A stretch of 64,000 nt of DNA, taken from Candidatus Zhuqueibacterota bacterium (GTDB lineage Bacteria > BS750m-G25). The stretch lies in NCBI GenBank assembly GCA_016783505.1, contig JADHWK010000007.1, positions 1-64,000 on the forward strand. The letters run 5' to 3'. Positions 34,913 to 42,391 of the stretch are shown here, piece after piece. Each line of letters starts with the position of its first letter. Position 1 is the stretch's first letter. The position numbers were made by a program, and so were the translations under genes. The notes under the pieces were generated by a model that was given only the letters and a program-made list of their open reading frames with translations, was not told where the DNA came from and searched no databases.

Positions 34913-34940
34913 AATCAAATAAAAAAACTGGTTGCTGCGT

Positions 34941-34956
34941 CCCTAACCGGTTAGGG
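34941..34956. terminator. Palindrome between rubrerythrin and the next ferritin-like gene
   Basis: CCCTAACCGGTTAGGG is a perfect 16-bp palindrome 28 bases after the rubrerythrin stop. Without a T-run it may stabilise the upstream mRNA or bind a protein rather than terminate. Confidence 0.45.
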
Positions 34957-34998
34957 GCCTAAGGAGTTGAAGTAAAAATAATTGAAGGGGAGGAAGAA

Positions 34999-35454
34999 AT
35001 GAAGAGATTTAATTCCGTTGAGGAGATTTTAAATTACTCTATCGCTAAGGAGCAGGAATCCTCCCAATTTTATAATGATTTGGCAGGCCGGGTTGAGAGA
35101 CCCGAGATGAGCCGAGTCTTTGAGGATTTCGCTCAGGAGGAGATGGGGCATAAGGCCAAGTTGCTGTCCATAAAGCAGGGGAAGCTCTTGATGCCCGCAG
35201 AGCGTAAAATACTGGATCTTAAAATAGGCGACTACCTGGTGGGTGTAGAGCCGGGGCCTGATCTGGACTATCAGCAGGTACTTGTCCTGGCGATGAAGAA
35301 GGAGAAGGAGTCCTTCAGGCTGTATACCGACCTTGCCGCCGCTACCGACGACAGCAATCTGGGCACAACCCTGCAATCACTGGCCCAGGAGGAAGCAAAG
35401 CACAAGCTGCGGTTTGAAATCGAGTACGACGACCATATTCTGGCCCAAGATTAA
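34999..35454 (+). CDS. Ferritin-like di-iron protein (rubrerythrin family, no rubredoxin domain)
   Basis: A 151-residue four-helix protein: YSIAKEQESSQFYNDLAGRV, EDFAQEEMGHKAKLLSIK, AMKKEKESFRLYTDLAAATD and SLAQEEAKHKLRFEIEYDD. The E-x-x-H pairs in helices two and four give a complete di-iron site. It is the third such protein within 3 kb. GGGAGGAAG precedes the ATG. Likely role is iron storage or peroxide removal, partner unknown. Confidence 0.85.
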   Translation: MKRFNSVEEILNYSIAKEQESSQFYNDLAGRVERPEMSRVFEDFAQEEMGHKAKLLSIKQGKLLMPAERKILDLKIGDYLVGVEPGPDLDYQQVLVLAMKKEKESFRLYTDLAAATDDSNLGTTLQSLAQEEAKHKLRFEIEYDDHILAQD

Positions 35455-35459
35455 GATAG

Positions 35460-35478
35460 CTGGGATAAAAATTCCCAG
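35460..35478. terminator. Small hairpin after the ferritin-like gene
   Basis: CTGGGA and TCCCAG flank an A-rich loop, beginning a few bases after the stop codon. No T-run follows, so it is only a possible terminator. Confidence 0.4.
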
Positions 35479-35732
35479 GGCGGAGGACAGCCCAAAACCG
35501 ATATAAAAAGTGGCACTTCTTCGTTCAAGCGATTAAAAATCGCCGGATATTAGTTTTTGAAAAGTTTACCGTGTATCAACCGAGCATTAACGGCAAGCCA
35601 CTGTTTATGTCAGAATCATCACTGAAAATTTCCAGCAACAGATATGACTGAAATGTGGGGATTGCTCAATGTGAAGAAACCATTAAAAAGGTATACCAAA
35701 ATTTTATTTTACAAACAAAAGGAGGCGGGGAA

Positions 35733-36107
35733 ATGACGGAAAGATTCCAGGTGTACAAATGTGAAGTGTGTGGGAATATTGTTGAGATGTTGCACCCCGG
35801 AGCAGGGGAATTGGTCTGTTGCGGCCAGCCCATGAAACTTTTTGTGGAGAACACCACCGATGCTGTCAGGGAGAAACATGTCCCCGTATTAGAGAAGACC
35901 GAAACAGGCGTCAAGGTAAAGGTTGGGAGTGTGGCCCATCCCATGGAGGATAAGCACTACATTGAATGGATTGAGATCCTCACCGGCGATAGGGTCTACC
36001 GTAAGTTTTTAAGACCTGGGGACGCGCCAGAGGCTGCCTTCGAGATCGAATTGTACCGGGTTACCGCCCGCGCGTACTGCAACCTGCACGGGCTGTGGAA
36101 GGGATAA
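35733..36107 (+). CDS. dfx: Desulfoferrodoxin (two-domain superoxide reductase)
   Basis: A 124-residue class I superoxide reductase. The N-terminal desulforedoxin domain is complete ([22 protein letters not shown]). The catalytic domain follows: [26 protein letters not shown] and [13 protein letters not shown] with the Fe(His4Cys) ligands. I chose ATG 35733 because AAAGGAGGCGGGG is directly upstream and the family begins here; the frame is open further upstream but has no homologous sequence. It duplicates the activity of the split pair at 26592 and 27004. Confidence 0.94.
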   Translation: MTERFQVYKCEVCGNIVEMLHPGAGELVCCGQPMKLFVENTTDAVREKHVPVLEKTETGVKVKVGSVAHPMEDKHYIEWIEILTGDRVYRKFLRPGDAPEAAFEIELYRVTARAYCNLHGLWKG

Positions 36108-36234
36108 TTGCCTTGTGTAAAAAAGTTTGCTGGATTAAACCAGTAAGTACGAGAGTTTTAGAAGGCCAACTCAGCAGGGAAGAATTAATCGGGGCAGAGT
36201 GCTAAGAGAGAGTTGAACTGAATAGGTAGGCAAC

Positions 36235-36999
36235 ATGCAGTCGAATATAATCATAGCCTTATTACTAACTGCCGGAGCCGGTCTGGCAACGACTATCGGG
36301 AGCTTGATCGGCCTGGCAGTACGTAAGCCTGGACCACGATTCATGGGGTTCACATTGGGCTTCTCGGCCGGTGTGATGGTCCTGGTCTCCTTTGTCGAAC
36401 TGCTCCAGGGGAGCATCGAGTCCATCGGATTTTTATCCGCACACGGGGGGTTCTTCCTAGGCATGGTGAGCTACTTTCTCATAGATTATCTTATCCCCCA
36501 CGACTACATTGATCAGCACGACCATCCCAGGGGCGAATCTGGGGAGGCCCTGATGAAGACCGGAATGCTGGTGGCTTTGGGTATTGGGATTCACAACTTT
36601 CCCGAGGGGATGGCGACTTTTGCCGGTGCGCTCAAGGACGTGCGACTTGGGATTGCCATCGCGGTGGCTATTGCTATCCATAACGTTCCCGAAGGGCTGG
36701 CCGTTTCGGCCCCGGTCTATGCTGCCACCGGCAGCCGCAGGAAAGCCTTCCTCTGGTCGTTTCTTTCGGGGGTGAGTGAGCCCGTAGGGGCAGCGTTGGC
36801 CGCTATCGTGCTGCTGCCCTTCCTGACGGCGACCGTGTTGGGCTGGTTGCTTGCCGCCGTTGCCGGTATCATGGTTGCCATCTCGATTGACGAACTTGCC
36901 CCTGCTGCTAAATCGTTCGGGAGCGAGCACACGCCGATCATGGGGGCAATAGCAGGTATGATCGTCATGGCGCTCAGTCTTTGGATATTGAAAGGGTAA
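36235..36999 (+). CDS. zupT: ZIP-family metal transporter ZupT
   Basis: A 254-residue inner-membrane importer of zinc and other divalent metals, including iron and manganese. The signature metal-site helices are present: GIHNFPEGMATFAGAL and AIHNVPEGLAVSAPVY. About eight membrane segments are visible, with a short cytoplasmic histidine stretch (HDYIDQHDHP). Length matches ZupT. Its place between superoxide reductase and iron-sulfur assembly genes suggests a role in supplying metal to these proteins. Confidence 0.92.
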   Translation: MQSNIIIALLLTAGAGLATTIGSLIGLAVRKPGPRFMGFTLGFSAGVMVLVSFVELLQGSIESIGFLSAHGGFFLGMVSYFLIDYLIPHDYIDQHDHPRGESGEALMKTGMLVALGIGIHNFPEGMATFAGALKDVRLGIAIAVAIAIHNVPEGLAVSAPVYAATGSRRKAFLWSFLSGVSEPVGAALAAIVLLPFLTATVLGWLLAAVAGIMVAISIDELAPAAKSFGSEHTPIMGAIAGMIVMALSLWILKG

Positions 37000-37085
37000 C
37001 CCCGGAGTTCTTCACTAATTAAATGGCACAAGATGCTAAAACATTGGCTTAATAAAAAGCCAACTGAATGAAAGGAGGATTAACC

Positions 37086-37304
37086 ATGAAAGAAAGAGTG
37101 GAAGAAGTACTGGACAAAATACGACCCGCTTTGCAGGCGGACGGCGGCGATGTGGCTTTAGTCTCCGTTGAAGAGGGGGTTGTTAAACTGAGGCTGCAGG
37201 GGGCCTGCTTTGGCTGTCCCATGGCGCAGATTACCTTAAAACAGGGGATCGAACGAAAGTTAAAAGAAATGATCCCTGAAGTAAAAGAGGTAATGGCAGT
37301 GTGA
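37086..37304 (+). CDS. NifU C-terminal-domain (Nfu) iron-sulfur carrier
   Basis: A 72-residue Nfu protein that carries or delivers iron-sulfur clusters. [20 protein letters not shown] and [20 protein letters not shown] contain the CxxC that binds the cluster between two monomers. The ATG at 37086 with AAAGGAGG is preferred to an open frame six codons earlier. It is followed by nifS and iscU, but a 257-base gap separates them. Confidence 0.92.
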   Translation: MKERVEEVLDKIRPALQADGGDVALVSVEEGVVKLRLQGACFGCPMAQITLKQGIERKLKEMIPEVKEVMAV

Positions 37305-37561
37305 TGTTTGTCCCCAAGATTGCCGCCCGTTGAGGGTGATTACCTTTATTCAAAATAAACAAATAAATTTTCAAGAAAAAGAGAATCCGGAACTTGGAGT
37401 GATGGAGGGGTGAAGTATTAGGGATTTAATGTAATGTACCTTTTCCGCATTACCCCAGTACTCTACAACTTCCTCGAACTCTTATAATTTTGTTGGCGCA
37501 ACTTTATTCAAATTAGTCAGATAAAACAGATGTATTGTTTAGGATAATTCATGAGAAAATT

Positions 37562-38725
37562 ATGGAAGGAATAATAAATTTTGACCACGCTGCTGCCACC
37601 AGGCCTTTACATGATGTTGCAGAAAGCATGAAGCCGTACATGCTGGATGTGTTCGGAAATCCTTCCAGTATGCACAGCGAAGGACAGAGGGTAAAAGAAG
37701 CAATTGACGAAGCCAGAGAGCAGGTGGCCAGCCTAATTAACGCTTCGCCTGAGGAAATTGTATTCACCGCTTCAGGAAGTGAGTCTAACAACTTTACCCT
37801 GAAAGGAGTTGCCTTTGCTAACCGAAAGAAGGGGGATCATATTGTCGTCTCGGCAATCGAGCATTTTTCTGTGCTGCAAGCGGCAAAATCGCTGGAAAAG
37901 CTGGGCTATCAGGTCTCCCAAATTCCTGTGGATAAAGATGGGCTTGTGGACCCTGATGATGTGAAAAAGGCCATTACCGATAAAACCATTCTCGTTTCTA
38001 TCATGTATGCCAATCATGAGGTTGGTACCATCGAACCCATTGAAGAGATTGCCAAGATTGTCAAAAAAAGGGGTATCCTTTTCCATTCAGATGGGGTCCA
38101 GACGGTGGGAACAATTCCAGTGGATGTCAAAAAATTGAATGTTGATTTTTTAAGTTTTGCTGCCCAAACATTTTATGGACCCAAAGGGGTTGCCGGGCTT
38201 TATATTAAAAAGGGGGCGAGAATTGACCCATTGATTGTTGGTGGGATTCAAGAAGGTGGGCGACGCGCGGGTACCGAAAACGTGATGGGCATCGTGGGCA
38301 TGGGCACAGCAGCCGAGCTTGCTTCAAAAGAAGTGGCCAAAAGAATTGCCCACGTGCAGGTTTTACGTGATCTATTGATTCAGTCAATAGAGGAAAAGAT
38401 TGATCATGTATGTCTACACGGGCATCGTGAATTGCGATTACCGAATAATGTTAATTTTGGATTCGAATATATTGAAGGTGAGTCCATCCTTTTACTTTTG
38501 GGAATGGAAAATATTTTAGCTTCGAGCGGATCGGCATGTACTTCGAAAGCGCTGAAGGCATCACACGTGCTATCCGCCATAGGGGTGTCACCTGAGATTG
38601 CCAATGGTTCGATACTATTTACATTGGGCATTGATAATACGGAAGCCGATGTTAATCTACTGTCGGAAAAATTACCCCGGATAGTTGATAGACTTCGGGC
38701 CATGTCGCCCTTGTATCAGAAATAG
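37562..38725 (+). CDS. Cysteine desulfurase (NifS/IscS family)
   Basis: PLP enzyme that takes sulfur from cysteine for iron-sulfur assembly, 387 residues. INFDHAAATRPLHDVAESM replaces the usual YLDNAATTP start. GSESNNFTLKGVAF and VSAIEHFSVLQAA are present. SGSACTSKALKASHVLSAIG carries the catalytic cysteine. At the usual Schiff-base lysine position (SxHKxxGPKG) the sequence is FAAQTFYGPKGVAGLY, so the standard SGHK lysine is replaced by glutamine, with a lysine only in GPKG. Whether PLP still binds normally is open. ATG 37562 is preferred over an upstream TTG. Confidence 0.85.
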   Translation: MEGIINFDHAAATRPLHDVAESMKPYMLDVFGNPSSMHSEGQRVKEAIDEAREQVASLINASPEEIVFTASGSESNNFTLKGVAFANRKKGDHIVVSAIEHFSVLQAAKSLEKLGYQVSQIPVDKDGLVDPDDVKKAITDKTILVSIMYANHEVGTIEPIEEIAKIVKKRGILFHSDGVQTVGTIPVDVKKLNVDFLSFAAQTFYGPKGVAGLYIKKGARIDPLIVGGIQEGGRRAGTENVMGIVGMGTAAELASKEVAKRIAHVQVLRDLLIQSIEEKIDHVCLHGHRELRLPNNVNFGFEYIEGESILLLLGMENILASSGSACTSKALKASHVLSAIGVSPEIANGSILFTLGIDNTEADVNLLSEKLPRIVDRLRAMSPLYQK

Positions 38726-38792
38726 GAAATAGAACACGGATTTAGCGGATTGAACGGATTATCACGGATTAATATATGAAAGGATAAAAAAC

Positions 38793-39218
38793 ATGGATAG
38801 TCCATATAGTGAAACGGTCATGGATCATTTCATGAATCCCAGAAATGTGGGGGAAATTAAAGATGCCGATGGGGTGGGGACTATAGGGAATCCGGCCTGC
38901 GGCGATATTATGCAGATGTTCATCAAAGTCGAAAATGACGTGATTGTAGATGCAAAATTTAAGACTTTTGGCTGTGGTGCAGCAATTGCCTCCAGCAGTA
39001 TGGCTACAGAATTGATAAAAGGTAAATCCATTAATGAGGTTTTGAAGGTAACCAATAAGGCTGTTACCAAGGCTCTGGGTGGCCTTCCTAAAGTAAAAAG
39101 GCATTGCTCGGTTCTAGCGGAGCAAGCACTTCAAAGCGCTCTTAATGACTATTATAAGAAAGAAGGGATTCCTTCTCCTGTTAAAATGAAATCAGAAGAG
39201 GAAATACTTGCAGAGTAA
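38793..39218 (+). CDS. Iron-sulfur scaffold protein (NifU/IscU N-terminal type)
   Basis: A 141-residue scaffold on which [2Fe-2S] and [4Fe-4S] clusters are built. All three cysteines are present: GNPACGDIMQMFI, FKTFGCGAAIASSSMATELI and VKRHCSVLAEQAL. The start SPYSETVMDHFMNPRNVGEI is typical of NifU-like scaffolds. It follows the desulfurase by 67 bases. With Nfu it forms a small assembly set without hscAB or ferredoxin genes nearby. Confidence 0.94.
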   Translation: MDSPYSETVMDHFMNPRNVGEIKDADGVGTIGNPACGDIMQMFIKVENDVIVDAKFKTFGCGAAIASSSMATELIKGKSINEVLKVTNKAVTKALGGLPKVKRHCSVLAEQALQSALNDYYKKEGIPSPVKMKSEEEILAE

Positions 39219-39231
39219 AGGAGGAGAAATC

Positions 39232-39714
39232 ATGAATGAAAAAAATATGGTTACCATTGTCGTCTTTAGCGGTGATTTAGATAAAACGCTAGCCAGTTTT
39301 GTGATTGCCACCGGGGCGGCAGCATCCGGGATGAAAGTAAATATGTTCTTTACCTTCTGGGGATTAAAACTCATTCAGCGGGAAAAAGCGAGGCCGAAAG
39401 AATTGGATTGGATGAGAAGGATGTTTAGTTTTATGGTGAAAGCAGGACCTGAAAAACGCCCGCTATCGAAAATGAATATGTTTGGTATAGGGCCGATGAT
39501 GATGAAAAAATTGATGAAAAAATCCAATGTTCCCTCACTTAAGGAGATGCTGGCAACAGCCAAGAGCCTCGGCGTCAAATTAACAGCCTGTTCCATGACG
39601 ATGGGTGTTATGGGTGTAACCAAAGAAACCCTGATACCGGAGGTCAATAATGTTGCCGGGGTTGCTTCCTTTTTAGCCGATGCGAAGGATAGTCAAATTA
39701 CTCTCTTCATTTGA
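39232..39714 (+). CDS. DsrE/DsrF/DrsH-like sulfur-trafficking protein
   Basis: A 160-residue protein of the DsrE-like family, often paired with TusA for moving persulfide sulfur. The start MVTIVVFSGDLDKTLASFVI, then ATGAAASGMKVNMFFTFWG, and the later LGVKLTACSMTMGVMGV with the likely sulfur-carrying cysteine are typical. ATG 39232 has AAAGGAGGAG upstream. It follows the scaffold gene by 13 bases and precedes a TusA-like gene after a repeat-bearing gap. Confidence 0.85.
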   Translation: MNEKNMVTIVVFSGDLDKTLASFVIATGAAASGMKVNMFFTFWGLKLIQREKARPKELDWMRRMFSFMVKAGPEKRPLSKMNMFGIGPMMMKKLMKKSNVPSLKEMLATAKSLGVKLTACSMTMGVMGVTKETLIPEVNNVAGVASFLADAKDSQITLFI

Positions 39715-39931
39715 GAGAATGATAAAATGCTAAAATCGTATTTGAAAACAATATATGAAATTGCCAGGTTTGAATATCTAGAGCGGGAAAATACAACGAA
39801 TAAATTAGAACGCTATCGTCCTATCTTTCCGAACTTGAGACCTGTTCAGGCTTGAAAAGGAGCTAGAGTAAAGAAAACCAAATATACCACCAAACTTTTT
39901 ACGGCTCTCTCTGAAGCCTTTAAGAGGATAA

Positions 39932-39951
39932 GTCAGACATTCTTGTCTGAC
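39932..39951. repeat. Hairpin repeat with ATTCTTG core
   Basis: GTCAGACATTCTTGTCTGAC, an inverted repeat with arms GTCAGAC/GTCTGAC. Confidence 0.7.
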
Positions 39952-39986
39952 AATAATAAGAGACCAATTATGAGAACATCTAGGGG

Positions 39987-40006
39987 AACAGGCAAGAATG
40001 CCTGTT
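39987..40006. repeat. Hairpin repeat with CAAGAAT core
   Basis: AACAGGCAAGAATGCCTGTT, an inverted repeat whose core is the reverse complement of that in the neighbouring hairpin. Confidence 0.7.
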
Positions 40007-40136
40007 ATACCGATACCCGATACCGGTGTCAATTTCAATATTATTAAACCAAAGAAAACCATAGAATTTGCAAACGGGTAAGACTTTTATAAACAGAATA
40101 TTCTTTAAAAGGAAATTTTAGTACGGGATTCAAATT

Positions 40137-40367
40137 ATGGAAGCCAATGTAACTTTAGATTGCTTGGGACTTTATTGCCCTATGCCTATTATTAAGACTG
40201 CTGAAAAGATAAAAGAACTTACAATAGGCGAAATTCTTGAAGTAATCTCCGATGATGTAGGCATTGTTGAGGACATGCCCAACTGGTGTAAAATGACCGG
40301 TCAGGAATTTTTATGTATCGAAGAAGAGGGCGATGAGTTCAGGGCTTATGTTAAGAAAATTGTGTAA
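40137..40367 (+). CDS. TusA-like sulfur carrier protein
   Basis: A 76-residue sulfurtransferase of the TusA/SirA family. LDCLGLYCPMPIIKTAEKIK contains the CPxP motif whose cysteine carries persulfide. The C-terminal strand (FRAYVKKI) is standard. It would work with the DsrE-like protein upstream and receive sulfur from the desulfurase. The ribosome site is weak (AGG some way upstream). Confidence 0.9.
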   Translation: MEANVTLDCLGLYCPMPIIKTAEKIKELTIGEILEVISDDVGIVEDMPNWCKMTGQEFLCIEEEGDEFRAYVKKIV

Positions 40368-40473
40368 GTACTTATTTTGTTGACAATGGTCTCGATATCT
40401 GCCGGTTTTAAGTCGGGAGAAAGAACGGAGCCAGACTTTGGTGTAGCCCACTTTACCTTAGGGAGGAGAAGCG

Positions 40474-40635
40474 ATGAAAAATTATGTTTGCTCGGTTTGC
40501 GGTTACGTGTATGATCCAGAAAAGGGCGACCACGACAGCGGGATTGAACCGGGAACTCCCTTCGAGGATTTACCTGAGGATTGGGTCTGCCCTGTTTGCG
40601 GTGCTGGAAAGGATCAGTTTGAGCTGGAGGAGTAG
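40474..40635 (+). CDS. Rubredoxin
   Basis: A 53-residue one-iron electron carrier: [16 protein letters not shown] and [15 protein letters not shown] give both CxxC pairs, with the usual aromatic residues. GGGAGGAG precedes the ATG. It can donate electrons to rubrerythrin and superoxide reductases encoded 4-14 kb upstream. It is followed by the remnant of a flavoprotein that rubredoxin commonly serves. Confidence 0.95.
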   Translation: MKNYVCSVCGYVYDPEKGDHDSGIEPGTPFEDLPEDWVCPVCGAGKDQFELEE

Positions 40636-40636
40636 C

Positions 40637-40711
40637 ATGAAACCGATAGAAATCAAACCCAAAATTTACTGGGTAGGGGGTCAGCTGGCAAAAATGATCC
40701 AGGAAGGATGA
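40637..40711 (+). pseudogene. Remnant of an FprA/ROO-type flavoprotein (N-terminal 14 codons)
   Basis: A 24-codon frame starts one base after the rubredoxin stop and reads MKPIEIKPKIYWVGGQLAKM followed by IQEG and a stop. The first 14 residues match the start of A-type flavoproteins (rubredoxin:oxygen oxidoreductase, typically MKPxEIKxGIYWVG). The metallo-beta-lactamase and flavodoxin domains are missing. A large internal deletion joining the head to a short tail would explain it. The frame is intact, so a short peptide may still be made. Confidence 0.6.
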
Positions 40712-40712
40712 A

Positions 40713-41921
40713 ATGTTTATTCTGCTTTACCAAATCCTGCAGGAATCTGTAGACTTGTGGCTGGCCATTTCCCCTTATCTGCTTTTGGGGATGTTTATCG
40801 CCGGGGTTTTGCATGCCTTTCTGGGTGAGAACTTCGTGGGACGGCATCTGGGGGACGGCGGCTTTAAATCCATCCTGAAAGCAACCCTGTTCGGCATACC
40901 CCTGCCCCTCTGCTCCTGTGGCGTTATCCCCGTAGCCGCCTCTCTAAAGAAAGAAGGGGCTAGCAAAAGCGCGGTGCTTTCCTTCTTAGTCTCCACCCCC
41001 ACCACTGGAGTAGATTCTATTCTGGCCACCTATTCCTTGATGGGACCCCTGTTCGCCATATTTCGACCGCTGGCTGCCTTCGTCAGCGGGATTACCATCG
41101 GGGTTTTCAACCGGCTCTACAATCGGGAGGAAGAGAAGAAAGCAAACACGCATTCCCATTCCCCACTACCTTCGCCTTTTAAGCTAAAGGAGGTTTTCCG
41201 CTATGGATTTGTAGAACTTGCAGAAGAGATCGGGAAATGGCTGTTGGTGGGGGTGGTCGCCGGGGGTATCCTGACGGTGGCTATTCCGGAGGGTTTGTTA
41301 ACCCGCTATCTTCCCTATCCCGCTCTTCAATTCTTCATCATGCTGGCTCTAGCGATTCCACTTTACGTCTGCGCTACCGGTTCTATTCCTATCGCTGCTG
41401 CCCTGATCGGTAAGGGTTTTTCCCCGGGGGCGGCGCTGGTTTTTCTAATCGCCGGCCCGGCTACCAATACGGTAACCCTATCATTTGTTTACTCCAAGCT
41501 GGGCCGACGGGCATTTTATATTTATCTGTCCATCATTATCCTAGTCTCTCTATTGATGGGTTGGATTTTTAACCTTCTGTGGCGGGGTTTGGGCGGTGAT
41601 GTGGGGTTGATATCGCCCCATGGACAGGTTTTATCCCCGGGCTTTACCATAGCTGCGGGGATAGTGCTCTTGCTTCTTATCATCAGAGGATTTTTTCCAA
41701 CAAGAAAGGGGAGCCAGGGGATGAAATATCAACTTCAGGTTTCTGATATGACCTGTAAGCATTGCAAGATGACTATTGAGAACGGACTGCGGAAACTTCC
41801 CGGGGTGGATCAGGTAGTGGTAGATCTGGAGCATAAAACGGTAGGAGTAGATGGCGAGGTTAGTCTGGAGGATATTAAAAAGGCGATACGGGAGGTGGGA
41901 TATACCCCGGAGGGGGAATAG
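40713..41921 (+). CDS. SO_0444-type Cu/Zn efflux permease with C-terminal HMA domain
   Basis: A 402-residue protein. The first 320 residues are an eight-to-ten-helix permease (formerly DUF318): KATLFGIPLPLCSCGVIPVA, FLVSTPTTGVDSI and IAGPATNTVTLSFVYSKLG are signature loops with a cysteine pair. The last 65 residues form a heavy-metal-associated domain (VSDMTCKHCKMTIENGL, MxCxxC). Proteins of this family export copper, zinc or other soft metals. It starts two bases after the flavoprotein remnant. Confidence 0.88.
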   Translation: MFILLYQILQESVDLWLAISPYLLLGMFIAGVLHAFLGENFVGRHLGDGGFKSILKATLFGIPLPLCSCGVIPVAASLKKEGASKSAVLSFLVSTPTTGVDSILATYSLMGPLFAIFRPLAAFVSGITIGVFNRLYNREEEKKANTHSHSPLPSPFKLKEVFRYGFVELAEEIGKWLLVGVVAGGILTVAIPEGLLTRYLPYPALQFFIMLALAIPLYVCATGSIPIAAALIGKGFSPGAALVFLIAGPATNTVTLSFVYSKLGRRAFYIYLSIIILVSLLMGWIFNLLWRGLGGDVGLISPHGQVLSPGFTIAAGIVLLLLIIRGFFPTRKGSQGMKYQLQVSDMTCKHCKMTIENGLRKLPGVDQVVVDLEHKTVGVDGEVSLEDIKKAIREVGYTPEGE

Positions 41922-42027
41922 GAATAATGAAACTGTCTCACAGTTTAGGTTAAAAAAAAAAACAAAAAATAGGTGATTTTAAGACAAAAAATTCGTATTT
42001 TTATTCAATGATTAGGGTAATTGAAAA

Positions 42028-42168
42028 ATGACCGAAATAAACGATAATAACTGTGTCACTTTTGAAGCAATCGAAATGGCTGATGAGGAGATACTTCATC
42101 GCTGGTTTTTAACCGATGAATTTTATCATCTTAGCAATAATGCTGGTATGTGGTTCTGGGGGGATTAA
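42028..42168 (+). pseudogene. Small reading frame, possible GNAT acetyltransferase head
   Basis: A 46-codon frame: MTEINDNNCVTFEAIEMADE followed by EILHRWFLTDEFYHLSNNAGMW and a stop. A ladder of acidic residues then HRW is sometimes seen at the start of GNAT acetyltransferases, but the resemblance is weak. It sits in a 470-base gap with no other gene. The rest of the gap holds a hairpin and a GGCGCC-family repeat. Confidence 0.3.
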
Positions 42169-42243
42169 TTTATCATAAAGGTTTGGTGAAGTACGTTGTT
42201 TTCAAGTAAAGTGGGTATGGGGTAAAGAGCAACCGATTAGATT

Positions 42244-42266
42244 CCCTCCCCCTCAATGGGGGAGGG
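42244..42266. repeat. Perfect hairpin next to a GGCGCC repeat
   Basis: CCCTCCCCC pairs with GGGGGAGGG around a five-base loop. It abuts a GGCGCC-family copy, and a further GGGAGGGG follows that copy. Confidence 0.75.
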
Positions 42267-42268
42267 TT

Positions 42269-42288
42269 TCGGTCAGGCGCCCGACTGA
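42269..42288. repeat. GGCGCC palindrome family, copy 3
   Basis: TCGGTCAGGCGCCCGACTGA, identical over all 20 bases to copy 1 at 15196. Confidence 0.85.
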
Positions 42289-42391
42289 AGGGAGGGGAAC
42301 TAATAAGATTATCGAAATGATAGGATAGAACGGGATTGACTGAATTATACAATTTATCAATAATCAATTTCAAAGTGAAAGGAGGTAAGAA

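Larger units (their letters stand above)
39715..40136. repeat. Gap with two dispersed-type hairpins and a small unassigned reading frame
   Basis: Two similar 20-bp inverted repeats lie 35 bases apart (39932-39951 and 39987-40006), sharing an ATTCTTG/CAAGAAT centre in opposite orientation. A 42-codon frame from ATG 39727 (MLKSYLKTIYEIARFEYLER) has no recognised family and may be the start of a lost gene. Nothing else is visible. Confidence 0.6.

Noticed and set aside
39932-40006. CRISPR-like array
   Set aside because: Only two hairpins with different arms; no regular repeat-spacer pattern and no cas genes.
40484-40711. 75-codon frame overlapping rubredoxin
   Set aside because: Out of frame with the clear rubredoxin gene at 40474-40635; only its last part coincides with the flavoprotein remnant.
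41930-41965. Terminator after the metal permease
   Set aside because: The hairpin AAACTG/CAGTTT is followed by an A-run rather than a T-run on the gene strand, so it is not a standard terminator.
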